A stretch of DNA of 64,000 nt from Roseofilum reptotaenium CS-1145 (GTDB lineage Bacteria > Cyanobacteriota > Cyanobacteriia > Cyanobacteriales > Desertifilaceae), in the NCBI RefSeq assembly GCF_028330985.1, contig NZ_JAQMUE010000083.1, positions 1 through 64,000 of the forward strand, read 5' to 3'. Each line of letters opens with the position of its first letter. Within the stretch, counting starts at the first letter, position 1. Of this stretch, positions 52,703-60,961 are shown in pieces. The notes beneath the pieces are model-generated. The model did not search any database, was not told the DNA's origin, and saw nothing but the letters and a program-made list of their open reading frames with translations. The position numbers and the translations under genes are program-made.

Positions 52703-53838
52703 CCTGGATACCAAATCGATTCAATTTTTTCGGCGATCGCTACCAACGCCTCCCGTTCTGTGCTATCGGTACAGACGGTAACATGACCTAACTTGCGTCC
52801 CGGTCTCACTTCAGGTTTGCCATACCAATGGACATGACTCCCCGGAATTTGGGCTAATACCTCCCGTTTTTCTACATAGTCACTCTCTGAATCTTCATAG
52901 CCCAATAAGTTCACCATCACTGCTCCGGCAGACTTCAAACTCGGATCGCCCACGGGTAAATCTGCCACCGATCGCAAATGTTGGGCAAATTGGGACGTTT
53001 GGCAAGCATCTAAGCTAAAATGCCCCGAATTATGGGTACGAGGGGCAATTTCATTCACTAATACCTGGCGATCTGTTGTCAAGAAAAACTCAATGCCAAA
53101 AATTCCAATCACGTCTAACTCATTGAGCAATGTATGGGCAATTTCTTCAACTTTTTGTCGCACCTTTTCTTCGACTTGAGCCGGCACTAACACCCAGTGG
53201 CACACCTGATTCCTTTGTTTCGTTTCCACCACTGGATACACAACAACTTCCCCAGAGGAAAATCGAGCTGCCATCACTGCTAATTCTCGTTCAAAAGGTA
53301 CAAATTCCTCTAATAAAACGGGGATATCAGCAAAGGTTTTTGTCGCTTGATGGAACTGATCCCAATCTTTTAAAATTAAAGTTCCCTGGCCATCATAACC
53401 CTGTCTTCTGGTTTTCAAAACCAAAGGAAAACGTAGATTTTCCGGAATCTGATGCCAATCTAAATTCTGAAACCAGGGAACCGGAAGCCCTAATTCTCGA
53501 AGAAAAGAGCGCTGATCGTACTTATCTAATAAGGGTTGGAGAGCTGACAAACTAGGACGAAAACAGACCCCTGACTTTTCTAGAGGAAAGAGAGCATCTA
53601 AATCAATAAACTCATTTTCAAACGTGATTGCCTCACAGCGCTGTGCTAACTGCTCTGTAGCGCCCGCATCGGCGATCGCCCCGAAAATAACATCTGAAGC
53701 TCTAGAGACGGCTGGATCGCTCGATTTAGGGGTTTGTACAATCAATTCAATCCCCAATGCTTGGGCTTCTAAAGCCATCATCCAGGCTAATTGTCCACCT
53801 CCGATCGCCCCCACACGAGTTTTCTGTCCCACTTTCAT
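52699..53838 (-). CDS. purK: N5-carboxyaminoimidazole ribonucleotide synthase
   Basis: A 379-residue ATP-grasp enzyme of purine synthesis. VGAIGGGQLAWMMALEAQAL, TFENEFIDLDAL, QRSFLRELGLPVPWF, FPLVLKTRRQGYDGQGTLIL, LLEEFVPFERELAVMAAR and NEIAPRTHNSGHFSLDACQTSQFAQHLR (in parts) are classic. The C-terminus ends WYPG, with the stop codon supplied by the edge of the adjacent IS605-type element; length remains normal, so the enzyme is probably intact. Confidence 0.95.
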   Translation of the reverse strand: MKVGQKTRVGAIGGGQLAWMMALEAQALGIELIVQTPKSSDPAVSRASDVIFGAIADAGATEQLAQRCEAITFENEFIDLDALFPLEKSGVCFRPSLSALQPLLDKYDQRSFLRELGLPVPWFQNLDWHQIPENLRFPLVLKTRRQGYDGQGTLILKDWDQFHQATKTFADIPVLLEEFVPFERELAVMAARFSSGEVVVYPVVETKQRNQVCHWVLVPAQVEEKVRQKVEEIAHTLLNELDVIGIFGIEFFLTTDRQVLVNEIAPRTHNSGHFSLDACQTSQFAQHLRSVADLPVGDPSLKSAGAVMVNLLGYEDSESDYVEKREVLAQIPGSHVHWYGKPEVRPGRKLGHVTVCTDSTEREALVAIAEKIESIWYPG

Positions 53839-54095
53839 CTCTCTCTATCCGTTATTAGCCAGCCCATCATTATAGCGCTTTGTGCTTCAGTTTTTTTTTC
53901 GATTGCCTATTCCCTATTCCCTAATTGCACCCATTATGCATGGTATTTTAGTACAAGTTACGGTTACAGTGTTTTGGCCTATTGCGGACATAAATCCGCT
54001 GCCCGTCAAATACAAGGTTACATCCCCAAAGCCATGTACCATAACCCGATTCCCTATTTCCTATTCCCTAGCGTGAAGCACTCCACCTTGAGCTT
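53839..54095. repeat. Intergenic region with repeat patches
   Basis: TATAGCGCTTTGTGCTTCAG at 53872-53891 is a diverged relative of the short GCGCTTCGCGCT hairpin; 7-mer repeats lie at 53903-53924 and 54050-54070. No gene supported. Confidence 0.45.
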
Positions 54096-55829
54096 ATGTC
54101 CTCCCTAATCAAACCCCGTGATGTCCAAGTTGTTTACCTCGATCGCCAAACTACCCTATTGCGATCGCGCACTTGGGATCGTTTAAAATTTGAAGTCGAA
54201 TATTCCCTACAAAAGGGAACAACGGCAAACTCATTCCTGATTCAAAGCGATAAGATAGCCCTGATCGATCCTCCTGGAGAATCCTTTACCGAGAACTATA
54301 TCAAAGCACTTCAAGAGCGACTCGATCTGGCCTCCATTGATTATGCGATCGTTCAGCATTTCAATCCCAATCGAGGTGCAACATTAAAAGCACTCCTCAA
54401 ACTTGCTCCTAAACTCACCTTAGTTTGCTCAAAAGCGGCTAAGTTAGCCCTGGATAAACTGTGGCAAGACGAGGATTTAGAGGTCAAGGTGCAACTGGTG
54501 AACCGATCGGATCTAGACCTAGATCTAGGACAAGGCCATCACCTTCAGTTTATCCCTACCCCTACCCCACGATGGCCCGATGGCATCTGCACCTATGACC
54601 CTGTATCACAAATCTTGTTTACCGATAAGTTTTTCGGTGCTCATGTCTGCGGAGATCAAGTGTTGGATGAAGGCTGGAAACTTTATAGTGAAGACCGACG
54701 CTATTATTATGACTGTATCCATGCCGCCCAACCTCGACAGGTGCTGACCGCCCTAGACCGGATCAAAGATAAACCCACTCGGTTTTATGCTCCTGGCCAT
54801 GGCCCCTTGGTACGCTATGGAAAACAGGAGTTAACACAGCTCTATCGCAGTTGGAGCGAGAAGCAAAGCGGACAGGAGCTATCCGTAGCCCTAATCTATG
54901 CATCGGCTTATGGGAATACAGGAACATTAGCTCAGGCGATCGCCCGTGGAATTACGAAATCGAGTGTCGCGGTTGAGTTGATTGATTGTGAACTGGCCGA
55001 TCCGGCTGAAATTCAGGCCCAGGTAGAAAAGTGTGATGGCTTTATTTTAGGTTCTCCAACTTTAGCGGGCCATCCCCCCACCCAAGTCCAAACCGCTTTG
55101 GGAATCGTCTTATCAACTGCGGCGAAAACGAAATTAGCGGGTGTATTTGGCTCCTTTGGTTGGAGTGGAGAGGCGATCGATATTTTAGAGAGTAAGTTAC
55201 TCGATGCTGGATATAAGTTTGGCTTTGAGCCAATCCGGGTCAAGTTTGCTCCGACGGATGCTATTTTGCAGCAATGTAAGGAAGCTGGGATTGATTTTGC
55301 TCAACAGTTGAAGAGGGATCTCAAACGACGCACTCCCAGGCAGTCTGTCAATGTATCAAGTAGCGATCGCACGGCTCAAGCAGTCGGCCGGGTTGTTGGA
55401 TCGCTGTGCGTGGTTTCGGCCCATCGAGGAGAGTTACATAGTGGAATGCTCGCCAGTTGGGTGTCTCAAGCGACATTTAATCCGCCAGGGTTAACCGTTG
55501 CAGTAGCCAAAGATCGGGCGATGGAGTCTTTAACCCATTCGGGCGATCGCTTTGTGCTGAATATCTTGCCCGAAAATAGTCCCTTAACTCGCCAATTTAC
55601 ACGCAAGTTTGCCCCTGGAGAAGACCGGTTTGTGGGCTTGGAAACGGAAACGGCATCAAATGGCGCTAAGATTCTCAAAGATGCTCTCGCTTATCTCGAA
55701 TGTACGGTTGGCGATCGCATGGAATGCGGTGACCATTGGATGGTTTACGCCACCGTTCAGAGCGGTCAAGTCTTTGATAAAACTGGGGTAACCGCCGTTC
55801 ACCATCGCAAAACTGGCAGTTATTATTAA
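54096..55829 (+). CDS. flv1: Class-C flavodiiron protein, Flv1/Flv2 type
   Basis: A 577-residue protein: metallo-beta-lactamase-like domain (about 1-250), flavodoxin domain (VALIYASAYGNTGTLAQAIA, GFILGSPTLAGHPPTQVQTA) and flavin-reductase domain (VGSLCVVSAHRGELHSGMLA, NPPGLTVAVAKDR). Flavodiiron proteins reduce O2 to water with photosynthetic electrons. The canonical HxExDH iron site is replaced by QHFNPNRGATLKALL, and the later sites read TPTPRWPDG, FTDKFFGAH. Such non-canonical ligands mark the Flv1/Flv2 partners that form heterodimers with Flv3/Flv4; the partner gene is not in the window. Confidence 0.88.
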   Translation: MSSLIKPRDVQVVYLDRQTTLLRSRTWDRLKFEVEYSLQKGTTANSFLIQSDKIALIDPPGESFTENYIKALQERLDLASIDYAIVQHFNPNRGATLKALLKLAPKLTLVCSKAAKLALDKLWQDEDLEVKVQLVNRSDLDLDLGQGHHLQFIPTPTPRWPDGICTYDPVSQILFTDKFFGAHVCGDQVLDEGWKLYSEDRRYYYDCIHAAQPRQVLTALDRIKDKPTRFYAPGHGPLVRYGKQELTQLYRSWSEKQSGQELSVALIYASAYGNTGTLAQAIARGITKSSVAVELIDCELADPAEIQAQVEKCDGFILGSPTLAGHPPTQVQTALGIVLSTAAKTKLAGVFGSFGWSGEAIDILESKLLDAGYKFGFEPIRVKFAPTDAILQQCKEAGIDFAQQLKRDLKRRTPRQSVNVSSSDRTAQAVGRVVGSLCVVSAHRGELHSGMLASWVSQATFNPPGLTVAVAKDRAMESLTHSGDRFVLNILPENSPLTRQFTRKFAPGEDRFVGLETETASNGAKILKDALAYLECTVGDRMECGDHWMVYATVQSGQVFDKTGVTAVHHRKTGSYY

Positions 55830-55835
55830 TTCCCG

Positions 55836-55864
55836 GTAGGAGTGGGTTGGAAATCCACTCCTAC
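55836..55864 (+). terminator. Hairpin after the flavodiiron gene (dispersed palindrome, copy 4)
   Basis: GTAGGAGTGG-gttggaaat-CCACTCCTAC, a 10-bp perfect stem 7 bp past the stop. Confidence 0.65.
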
Positions 55865-56016
55865 TAGCGGTAAGTTACAGCGCTTTGCTTTGTGGTAGGG
55901 GGATGGGGAGATCAGGGGAGCAAACAACAGATTGGGTGGAGCGTTTCGCTGTTCTCGCGATCGTTAAAAACAGTCGTTAATGTATCTGATATAGCAGAGA
56001 AAAGTGCTTTATATTT

Positions 56017-56083
56017 CCTCCGTTGTTGTACTTTAGCGCTATTAGGGTAGATCGGAGCGCTAAAGCACAACAGCAACAGGAGG
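56017..56083. repeat. Long imperfect inverted repeat
   Basis: Arms CCTCC..TGTACTTTAGCGCT (56017-56040) and AGCGCTAAAGCACAACAGCA..GGAGG (56056-56083) around a 15-base loop; the inner 9 bp (TTTAGCGCT/AGCGCTAAA) are perfect. The right arm ends in AGGAGG, the ribosome-binding site of the small ORF at 56090. Confidence 0.6.
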
Positions 56084-56089
56084 TTTCTA

Positions 56090-56152
56090 ATGCACTACAT
56101 TAACTATCATGAGTCGCGATCGCCTCTCCTTGTCGCTTTATCGGCCTTGTGA
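56090..56152 (+). CDS. 20-residue small ORF with a strong ribosome-binding site
   Basis: AGGAGG, 7 bases, then ATG: MHYINYHESRSPLLVALSAL and TGA. The ribosome-binding site is inside the right arm of the long inverted repeat, so folding would hide it. The ORF overlaps the 3' end of the convergent gene at 56138. It could be a small protein or a chance frame. Confidence 0.35.
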   Translation: MHYINYHESRSPLLVALSAL

Positions 56153-56632
56153 GTCCGGGTTAATCGGTGCGATATACTCTCTATTGGCACGAACATAACA
56201 AATGTAAGTGTCTAAACGCTCACCAGTATTCCGAGTTTGGATATCAAGAAAACTGGCAGAAACCCTAAGCCAGGGATTACCATCGATCAACCTCATCGCA
56301 TTGTCTTGGTTACTGCTAAAAACAGCATCTACCACTGAACCATACCTAAGGGTCACGACAACAGAAAACTGGTTATCACGACAATTTAAACCCTTTGGAT
56401 CGGGATCGACTACCAACCATTGTTTCTGTTGATAAGTTCCTCGATTGCCAAGCACACGAGATGATTGAAAGTCACCATTATTGTCGAAAACTGGTACATC
56501 AGCCACTTGAGCCTCAGCAACAGTCGTCCCTGAACCGAAAAAGATAGGGAATGAGAGAAGGGATAGAATTAGGGTTCGCCACACTATATTTGTACTCCTT
56601 ACGACAGTACCCCAAGTATTATTATCACTCAC
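56138..56632 (-). CDS. Secreted protein of unknown function
   Basis: A 164-residue protein with an N-terminal hydrophobic segment (TLILSLLSFPIFFGSGTTVA, about residues 20-40) followed by an AEA-type cleavage site. The mature part has two Cys (LNCRDN, TYICYV) and WLVVDPDPKGLNCR plus VVTLRYGSVVDAVFSSNQD, a pattern like bacterial SH3 domains. Probably exported to periplasm or lumen. I know no characterised homologue. Confidence 0.65.
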   Translation of the reverse strand: MSDNNTWGTVVRSTNIVWRTLILSLLSFPIFFGSGTTVAEAQVADVPVFDNNGDFQSSRVLGNRGTYQQKQWLVVDPDPKGLNCRDNQFSVVVTLRYGSVVDAVFSSNQDNAMRLIDGNPWLRVSASFLDIQTRNTGERLDTYICYVRANREYIAPINPDSQGR

Positions 56633-56746
56633 ACCTTATGCTTCATGATCGTGGGTCAACAGATTGGGAATGTGGGTCAGGGGTGATGATTGATAATGGC
56701 GGGTCGAGGCAATTTTGAGTGCAGGTTACCCCCCTTAGTAATCGGT

Positions 56747-57298
56747 TTAATCAAGCCGTTTTTCTAGATATTGACCAATCATTTGTTCTTCTCCTGCACG
56801 GGAGATAATGGTTTGTCTCGTGCGATACTGCTGACCCACTAGTTTAATTTCTTCTTCAAATACCGACTGGTTGTATTCAGTGCGTAAGCACAAGGTGTGG
56901 GGATTAGGGAGATAATAGTCTGCTGTAACGGGTTTAGAGGTGGCAAAACCGCGATCGCGATATAACAAGTTTCCTAAAACTCCAATCACTGTTTCTCCCT
57001 TAGACTGCTTTTTCCCTGTAACAGACTCTTGAGCATCCCAACTCACTACAGAACCGAATGACAGTAGGGTCTCATCTTCCAACTGATGTAACCTAGCCAA
57101 ATGCCGTAGGGGTTCACTTCCTTGGGGTAAATAGGTAATTTCAATAATACTGGAAATTTCTTGGGGGTCTCCATCCGGTAGCGTATAGTAGCGTCGCTGG
57201 GAAGACCAACGCCCTACTGTTTCTCGGAAAAACCGCTCAGTGTCTCGTTCCTGGGTTGTTTGTAGGGCAGTTGGGGCTAAGTTTACTTGGGATATCAC
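56747..57298 (-). CDS. CpcS/CpeS-type phycobiliprotein lyase
   Basis: A 183-residue lipocalin-fold lyase of the CpcS/CpeS/CpeU family, which attaches bilins to Cys of phycobiliproteins. It shows FFRETVGRWSSQRRYYTL near the N-terminus, EISSIIEITYLP, then DYYLPNPHTLCLRTEYNQSV and EEEIKLVGQQYRTRQTIISR ending GQYLEKRL. Length fits the family. Bilin and target subunit cannot be told from sequence alone; it is not next to phycobiliprotein genes. Confidence 0.82.
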   Translation of the reverse strand: MISQVNLAPTALQTTQERDTERFFRETVGRWSSQRRYYTLPDGDPQEISSIIEITYLPQGSEPLRHLARLHQLEDETLLSFGSVVSWDAQESVTGKKQSKGETVIGVLGNLLYRDRGFATSKPVTADYYLPNPHTLCLRTEYNQSVFEEEIKLVGQQYRTRQTIISRAGEEQMIGQYLEKRLD

Positions 57299-57489
57299 TA
57301 CGGTTGCTCCTTATGCGAGAGTCGGTTGACGCAATTTCAACCCATATTTGGGAACTTGTGTCAAGAATTTTAACTTTTCTTAATGTTATCCTAGGATTAG
57401 CGATCGCGCAACCTTGCTGAAACCGTACCTAAGCTGTAGCAGGGTTGTCGAAAGTTGTACCATAGGGGATTAGGACGCAAGAAACTCAT

Positions 57490-59397
57490 ATGAATCCATA
57501 CGATCGCCTAGAATTATTGCTCTTGAGTGGTAAAGGGGGAGTGGGGAAAACAACACTCTCCTGTGGTTTTGCCCGGTATTGGGGTCAGCGGTTTCCCCAA
57601 GAGAAAGTGTTGCTGCTCTCAACAGATCCGGCTCACTCCCTAGGGGATGTGTTGCAATGTCCAGTTACCGGCGATCGCCTTTCTCTGCCAGATTTGCCCA
57701 ATTTAGAAGTGCAAGCTCTCGATGCAGCAGCCTTATTACAAGAATTCAAACAGAGCTACGGTGAAGTCCTACAACTGCTTGTTGAACGAGGAAGTTTTGC
57801 AGCGGCCGAAGATTTAACCCCCGTCTGGGATTTAAGTTGGCCGGGACTCGATGAATTAATGGGAATCTTAGAAATTCAGCGCTTGTTGCGGGAGAAAGAA
57901 GTAGACCGGGTGGTGGTGGATATGGCTCCTAGTGGTCATGCGCTCAATCTGTTGGGATTAATGGATTTTCTCGATCAGTTTTTAGAAGCACTGGATTTAT
58001 TCCAGGAAAAACATCGCGCTATCAGCCAAGCATTTACCGGCCGCTATCAAGGGGATCGAGGGGATGAGTTCTTACAAGAGATGAAGTCCGATCTGCAAAC
58101 GGGACGGGCCTTATTACAAGATCAAGACCGCACCCGTTGCGTAGTCGTGGGAATTGCTGAAGCTATGAGTTTAGAGGAAACTCGGCGCTTTGTGACTTCT
58201 CTGCAAAAGTTGCAGATTCCCTTGGGAGGGGTTTGGGTGAATCGGTTGGTCGCGAGATCGGAAGATTTATCACCAGAGGATCGAGACCGCTATGCAGAGC
58301 AGCAACAGATTCTACCGCAATTTCAGAAACTTGCAGAAGGTTTACCCCTGTTGGGCATTACTCAGTATGCGAGTCCTCCGTTGGGAGGTGCAGCGTTAGA
58401 TGGGGTCATTGCTCAGATGTCACCGGTAGAGGTGCAGGATGCAAGGATTACCTCGACTGAAGTGATTTGGCCCGATCGCATCCCACCGGGTTTACCTGAT
58501 TTTATCGCTCAACAACGCCGTTTGATTATCATTGGTGGGAAAGGAGGAGTGGGTAAAACAACGGTGGGGGCGGCGATCGCCTGGGGAATGGCTCAAACCC
58601 ATCCTGAAAGCCAAGTGCGGGCAATCTCGATCGATCCGGCTCACTCCTTGGGGGATGCATTTGGACAGCCTTTAGACCACGATCCCCAGGCGATCGATCT
58701 CCCCAACCTCACAGCCGCTGAAATCGATTCTCAAGTCCTGCTCAATCAGTTTCGCGAAGCCTATCTGTGGGAACTCGCGGAAATGATCAGTGGCGATTCC
58801 CCGACCCAAGAGAATTTACAATTACTCTATGGCCCAGAAGCTTGGCGTAAACTGGTCTCCCTCTCCTTTCCTGGGATTGATGAAATTTTAGCCCTCTTAG
58901 CAGTAATGGAACTCCTAGAGAATCAAGAGCAAGACTTAATTATCCTGGATACCGCTCCTACAGGGCATTTACTCAGATTTCTAGAAATGCCAACAGCTTT
59001 AGCAGACTGGTTAGCTTGGGTGTTCAAATTATGGATTAAATACCAAGATGTTCTCGGACGTACCGAGTTTATGGGAGAACTCCGTACCCTAAGAAAACGG
59101 GTAGTTGCAGCCCAGAAAAAACTCAAGGATGCTCGGCATACTGAGTTTATTGGTGTGGTTCAGAATCAACCAGCGATTTTAGCCGAGCATCATCGATTAA
59201 GTCAGTCTTTAAAGGATCTAGAGGTTTGTCAACCTTATGTAGTGTGGAATTATGCTTCTAATTGTCATGACCCGTTGGGTTGTAATAGCGAGCAAACTGT
59301 AATTCATCTTCCTCCCTTGCCTCGCTCTGTTCAACCTCTCCTGCGGATCCAAGGAGCTGCGCGGTTACTGTTTGAACCGTTTTCGAGCGAGGACTAG
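57490..59397 (+). CDS. Tandem-domain ArsA/GET3-like ATPase
   Basis: A 635-residue protein made of two ArsA-type halves. Deviant Walker A motifs: LLSGKGGVGKTTLSCGFA (about 12-29) and IIGGKGGVGKTTVGAAIA (about 348-365); each half also has STDPAHSLGD/SIDPAHSLGD (switch I), a GxDExM/I motif (LDELMGIL, IDEILALL) and VDMAPSGHALN/LDTAPTGHLLR (switch II). The arsenic-binding Cys triad of true ArsA is not evident, so a GET3-like role in membrane-protein targeting or a photosystem-related role is more likely than arsenite transport. The two-half form resembles bacterial ArsA in layout. Confidence 0.88.
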   Translation: MNPYDRLELLLLSGKGGVGKTTLSCGFARYWGQRFPQEKVLLLSTDPAHSLGDVLQCPVTGDRLSLPDLPNLEVQALDAAALLQEFKQSYGEVLQLLVERGSFAAAEDLTPVWDLSWPGLDELMGILEIQRLLREKEVDRVVVDMAPSGHALNLLGLMDFLDQFLEALDLFQEKHRAISQAFTGRYQGDRGDEFLQEMKSDLQTGRALLQDQDRTRCVVVGIAEAMSLEETRRFVTSLQKLQIPLGGVWVNRLVARSEDLSPEDRDRYAEQQQILPQFQKLAEGLPLLGITQYASPPLGGAALDGVIAQMSPVEVQDARITSTEVIWPDRIPPGLPDFIAQQRRLIIIGGKGGVGKTTVGAAIAWGMAQTHPESQVRAISIDPAHSLGDAFGQPLDHDPQAIDLPNLTAAEIDSQVLLNQFREAYLWELAEMISGDSPTQENLQLLYGPEAWRKLVSLSFPGIDEILALLAVMELLENQEQDLIILDTAPTGHLLRFLEMPTALADWLAWVFKLWIKYQDVLGRTEFMGELRTLRKRVVAAQKKLKDARHTEFIGVVQNQPAILAEHHRLSQSLKDLEVCQPYVVWNYASNCHDPLGCNSEQTVIHLPPLPRSVQPLLRIQGAARLLFEPFSSED

Positions 59398-59693
59398 GAA
59401 AAAGCTGGGCTGAAGTTCAGGTTTTGATTGGTCTCTAACTGATGATTCGATACGCACTTGAGATTAACCCAAATCTTGTAACCTCCCTCTGAGCAAGTAA
59501 TGCAGCTTTTGATGTTTTGTTCAGCCATGTCACAGGCATAACTATAGGCTTGTAGGCGATTCTCTTGGCTGTAAGAACGAACATAGGTATACATCTCGTT
59601 CTGGTAGGACATAGCGTCCTGAACACCATTGTTCCAGTATTTGAAGGGTTGCACCAATTGCTCTTGGATGATTGATGGTAGACTTACGGACAT
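59394..59693 (-). CDS. Small conserved-looking protein, unknown
   Basis: A 99-residue protein from the ATG at 59693 (MSVSLPSIIQEQLVQPFKYW). It is helical at first, then has four Cys in YACDMAEQNIKSCITCSEGG and KCVSN, which could bind a metal or form disulfides. Its stop overlaps the end of the ArsA gene by 4 bases (convergent). I do not recognise the family. Confidence 0.55.
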   Translation of the reverse strand: MSVSLPSIIQEQLVQPFKYWNNGVQDAMSYQNEMYTYVRSYSQENRLQAYSYACDMAEQNIKSCITCSEGGYKIWVNLKCVSNHQLETNQNLNFSPAFS

Positions 59694-59699
59694 AATCAA

Positions 59700-60168
59700 C
59701 TCCTACAAATTCCTTGCTTGTGTGTTCCTTGATATGAATGATCATAGGATGTGAATGTGAAAAACCTGTGAAACCAAGGCTTCACATCACTCTATAAAGA
59801 GTTTACATAAATTTACGCTCTTTAGGAAATCTTTATTTTCTCTGTTTTTTGTATATATGAATACAAAAAAAGCCCGAAATGATTAGGATTCCTGACTGGA
59901 AAGTTCACAAATTTAATTGAGGATTAATTTGGCCAATCAAGAGGGCAACCTGTAGTGAATAGGATTTGACTTTCAGATTACCATTGATTGTGCTTTGGGG
60001 GATAAGGGGTTTAACCCCTTCTTTTTCGGAGAGTGACAGAAGAGGAAATCCAATCCTTAAAAGCTTGCTACGAATGAGGGTGAAAAAGATGATAGTCACC
60101 CTGTAGCTCCGATTTAATTGAAAGTGAGTGTTTACAACAGTCCCTAGGAAATTAAAAGGTGATGTTAA
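59700..60168. other. Intergenic region; possible independent transcript end
   Basis: No supported gene over about 470 bp. TTTTTTGTAT-6 bases-ATACAAAAAA (59845-59870) is a symmetric A/T hairpin. AAGGGGTT/AACCCCTT followed by CTTTTT (60004-60026) is a good intrinsic terminator on the + strand, 600 bp from any + strand gene end, so an undetected small RNA upstream of it is possible. Confidence 0.4.
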
Positions 60169-60561
60169 CTAACCGTTACGGATGCGATCGCATGAACATG
60201 ATGTTTCTAACCATCGCTCTCCGAGTTCTTTGATAGAGAGTAGAACTGGTTTGAGTTCTCGGCCTTTTTCCGTAATTGAATATTCAACATGGGGCGGGAT
60301 TTCAGGGTATACCGTGCGTTTGACTAACCCATGGTGTTCCAATTCTCGCAAACGCAGGGTAAGGGTTTTAGAGCTAATACCGGGTAAGGCATCCAGAAGG
60401 GCATGGGTGCGGCGATCGCCTTGGAACAGTTCCCGCAAAATCAACACTGACCATTTAGAACTAATCAAGTCCAGGACAAACTGAATCGGACAGCTTGGTA
60501 CAAAACAGGCAGACTCTGGGATAGAGACTTCTGTTTCTATGGGGTTCCGTTGATAGTTCAT
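60169..60561 (-). CDS. HxlR-family transcriptional regulator
   Basis: A 130-residue winged-helix protein. CPIQFVLDLISSKWSVLILR followed by ELFQGDRRTHALLDALPGIS, SKTLTLRLRELEHHGLVKRT and VEYSITEKGRELKPVLLSI is the HxlR pattern. Cys residues at CFVPSC near the N-terminus and CSC near the C-terminus suggest redox or thiol sensing, as in several members of this family. The target is unknown; ppsA is divergent and 400 bp away. Confidence 0.9.
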   Translation of the reverse strand: MNYQRNPIETEVSIPESACFVPSCPIQFVLDLISSKWSVLILRELFQGDRRTHALLDALPGISSKTLTLRLRELEHHGLVKRTVYPEIPPHVEYSITEKGRELKPVLLSIKELGERWLETSCSCDRIRNG

Positions 60562-60961
60562 AAGCGAATACTACTAACCTTAATGTTTATTTAAATATGT
60601 TTGTATCCCTGACTACATCCTATTTTTTCCCTTTAGGTAACTAAGGATTCAGGGCGTACCTACCTTGTAATTTTAATAGAAAGTAATAGGCTGTGAGAAG
60701 AGTGAATCCAAAGCCACTATCACGGGCAATTGCCCAGCAGGAAACGCTAAAGTCTTGGTATATCAAGGTTTCAAGCGATCAATAACTGTTAGTTGATAGT
60801 CCAAAATTACAGAAGTTGACACAAATTGAGAGAGAACTTAATCTCTCGTAACTTCTCAGGCAGTATGTGGAAATAAAACTCCATTAAAAAGTATTACTTT
60901 ACTGTACTGTGCTGCCTAGCTAAGTCGAATTGAATTAAAAATCCATGGAGGATATTGAACC
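60562..60961 (+). promoter_or_regulatory. Long upstream region of ppsA
   Basis: About 400 bp without a gene between divergent hxlR-type and ppsA genes. GGGCAATTGCCC (60723-60734) is a perfect 12-base palindrome within a G/C-richer block (60690-60760) that could be structured in a leader RNA. GGAGG precedes the ppsA ATG. Confidence 0.35.

Noticed and set aside
59905-60099. 64-codon minus-strand frame
   Set aside because: Spans the terminator hairpin at 60004-60026 and has no protein-like features.
60690-60760. Possible cobalamin riboswitch upstream of ppsA (GTGAATCC, GCCACT wording)
   Set aside because: The B12-box core and the ordered stems of the family could not be traced; only isolated words match.
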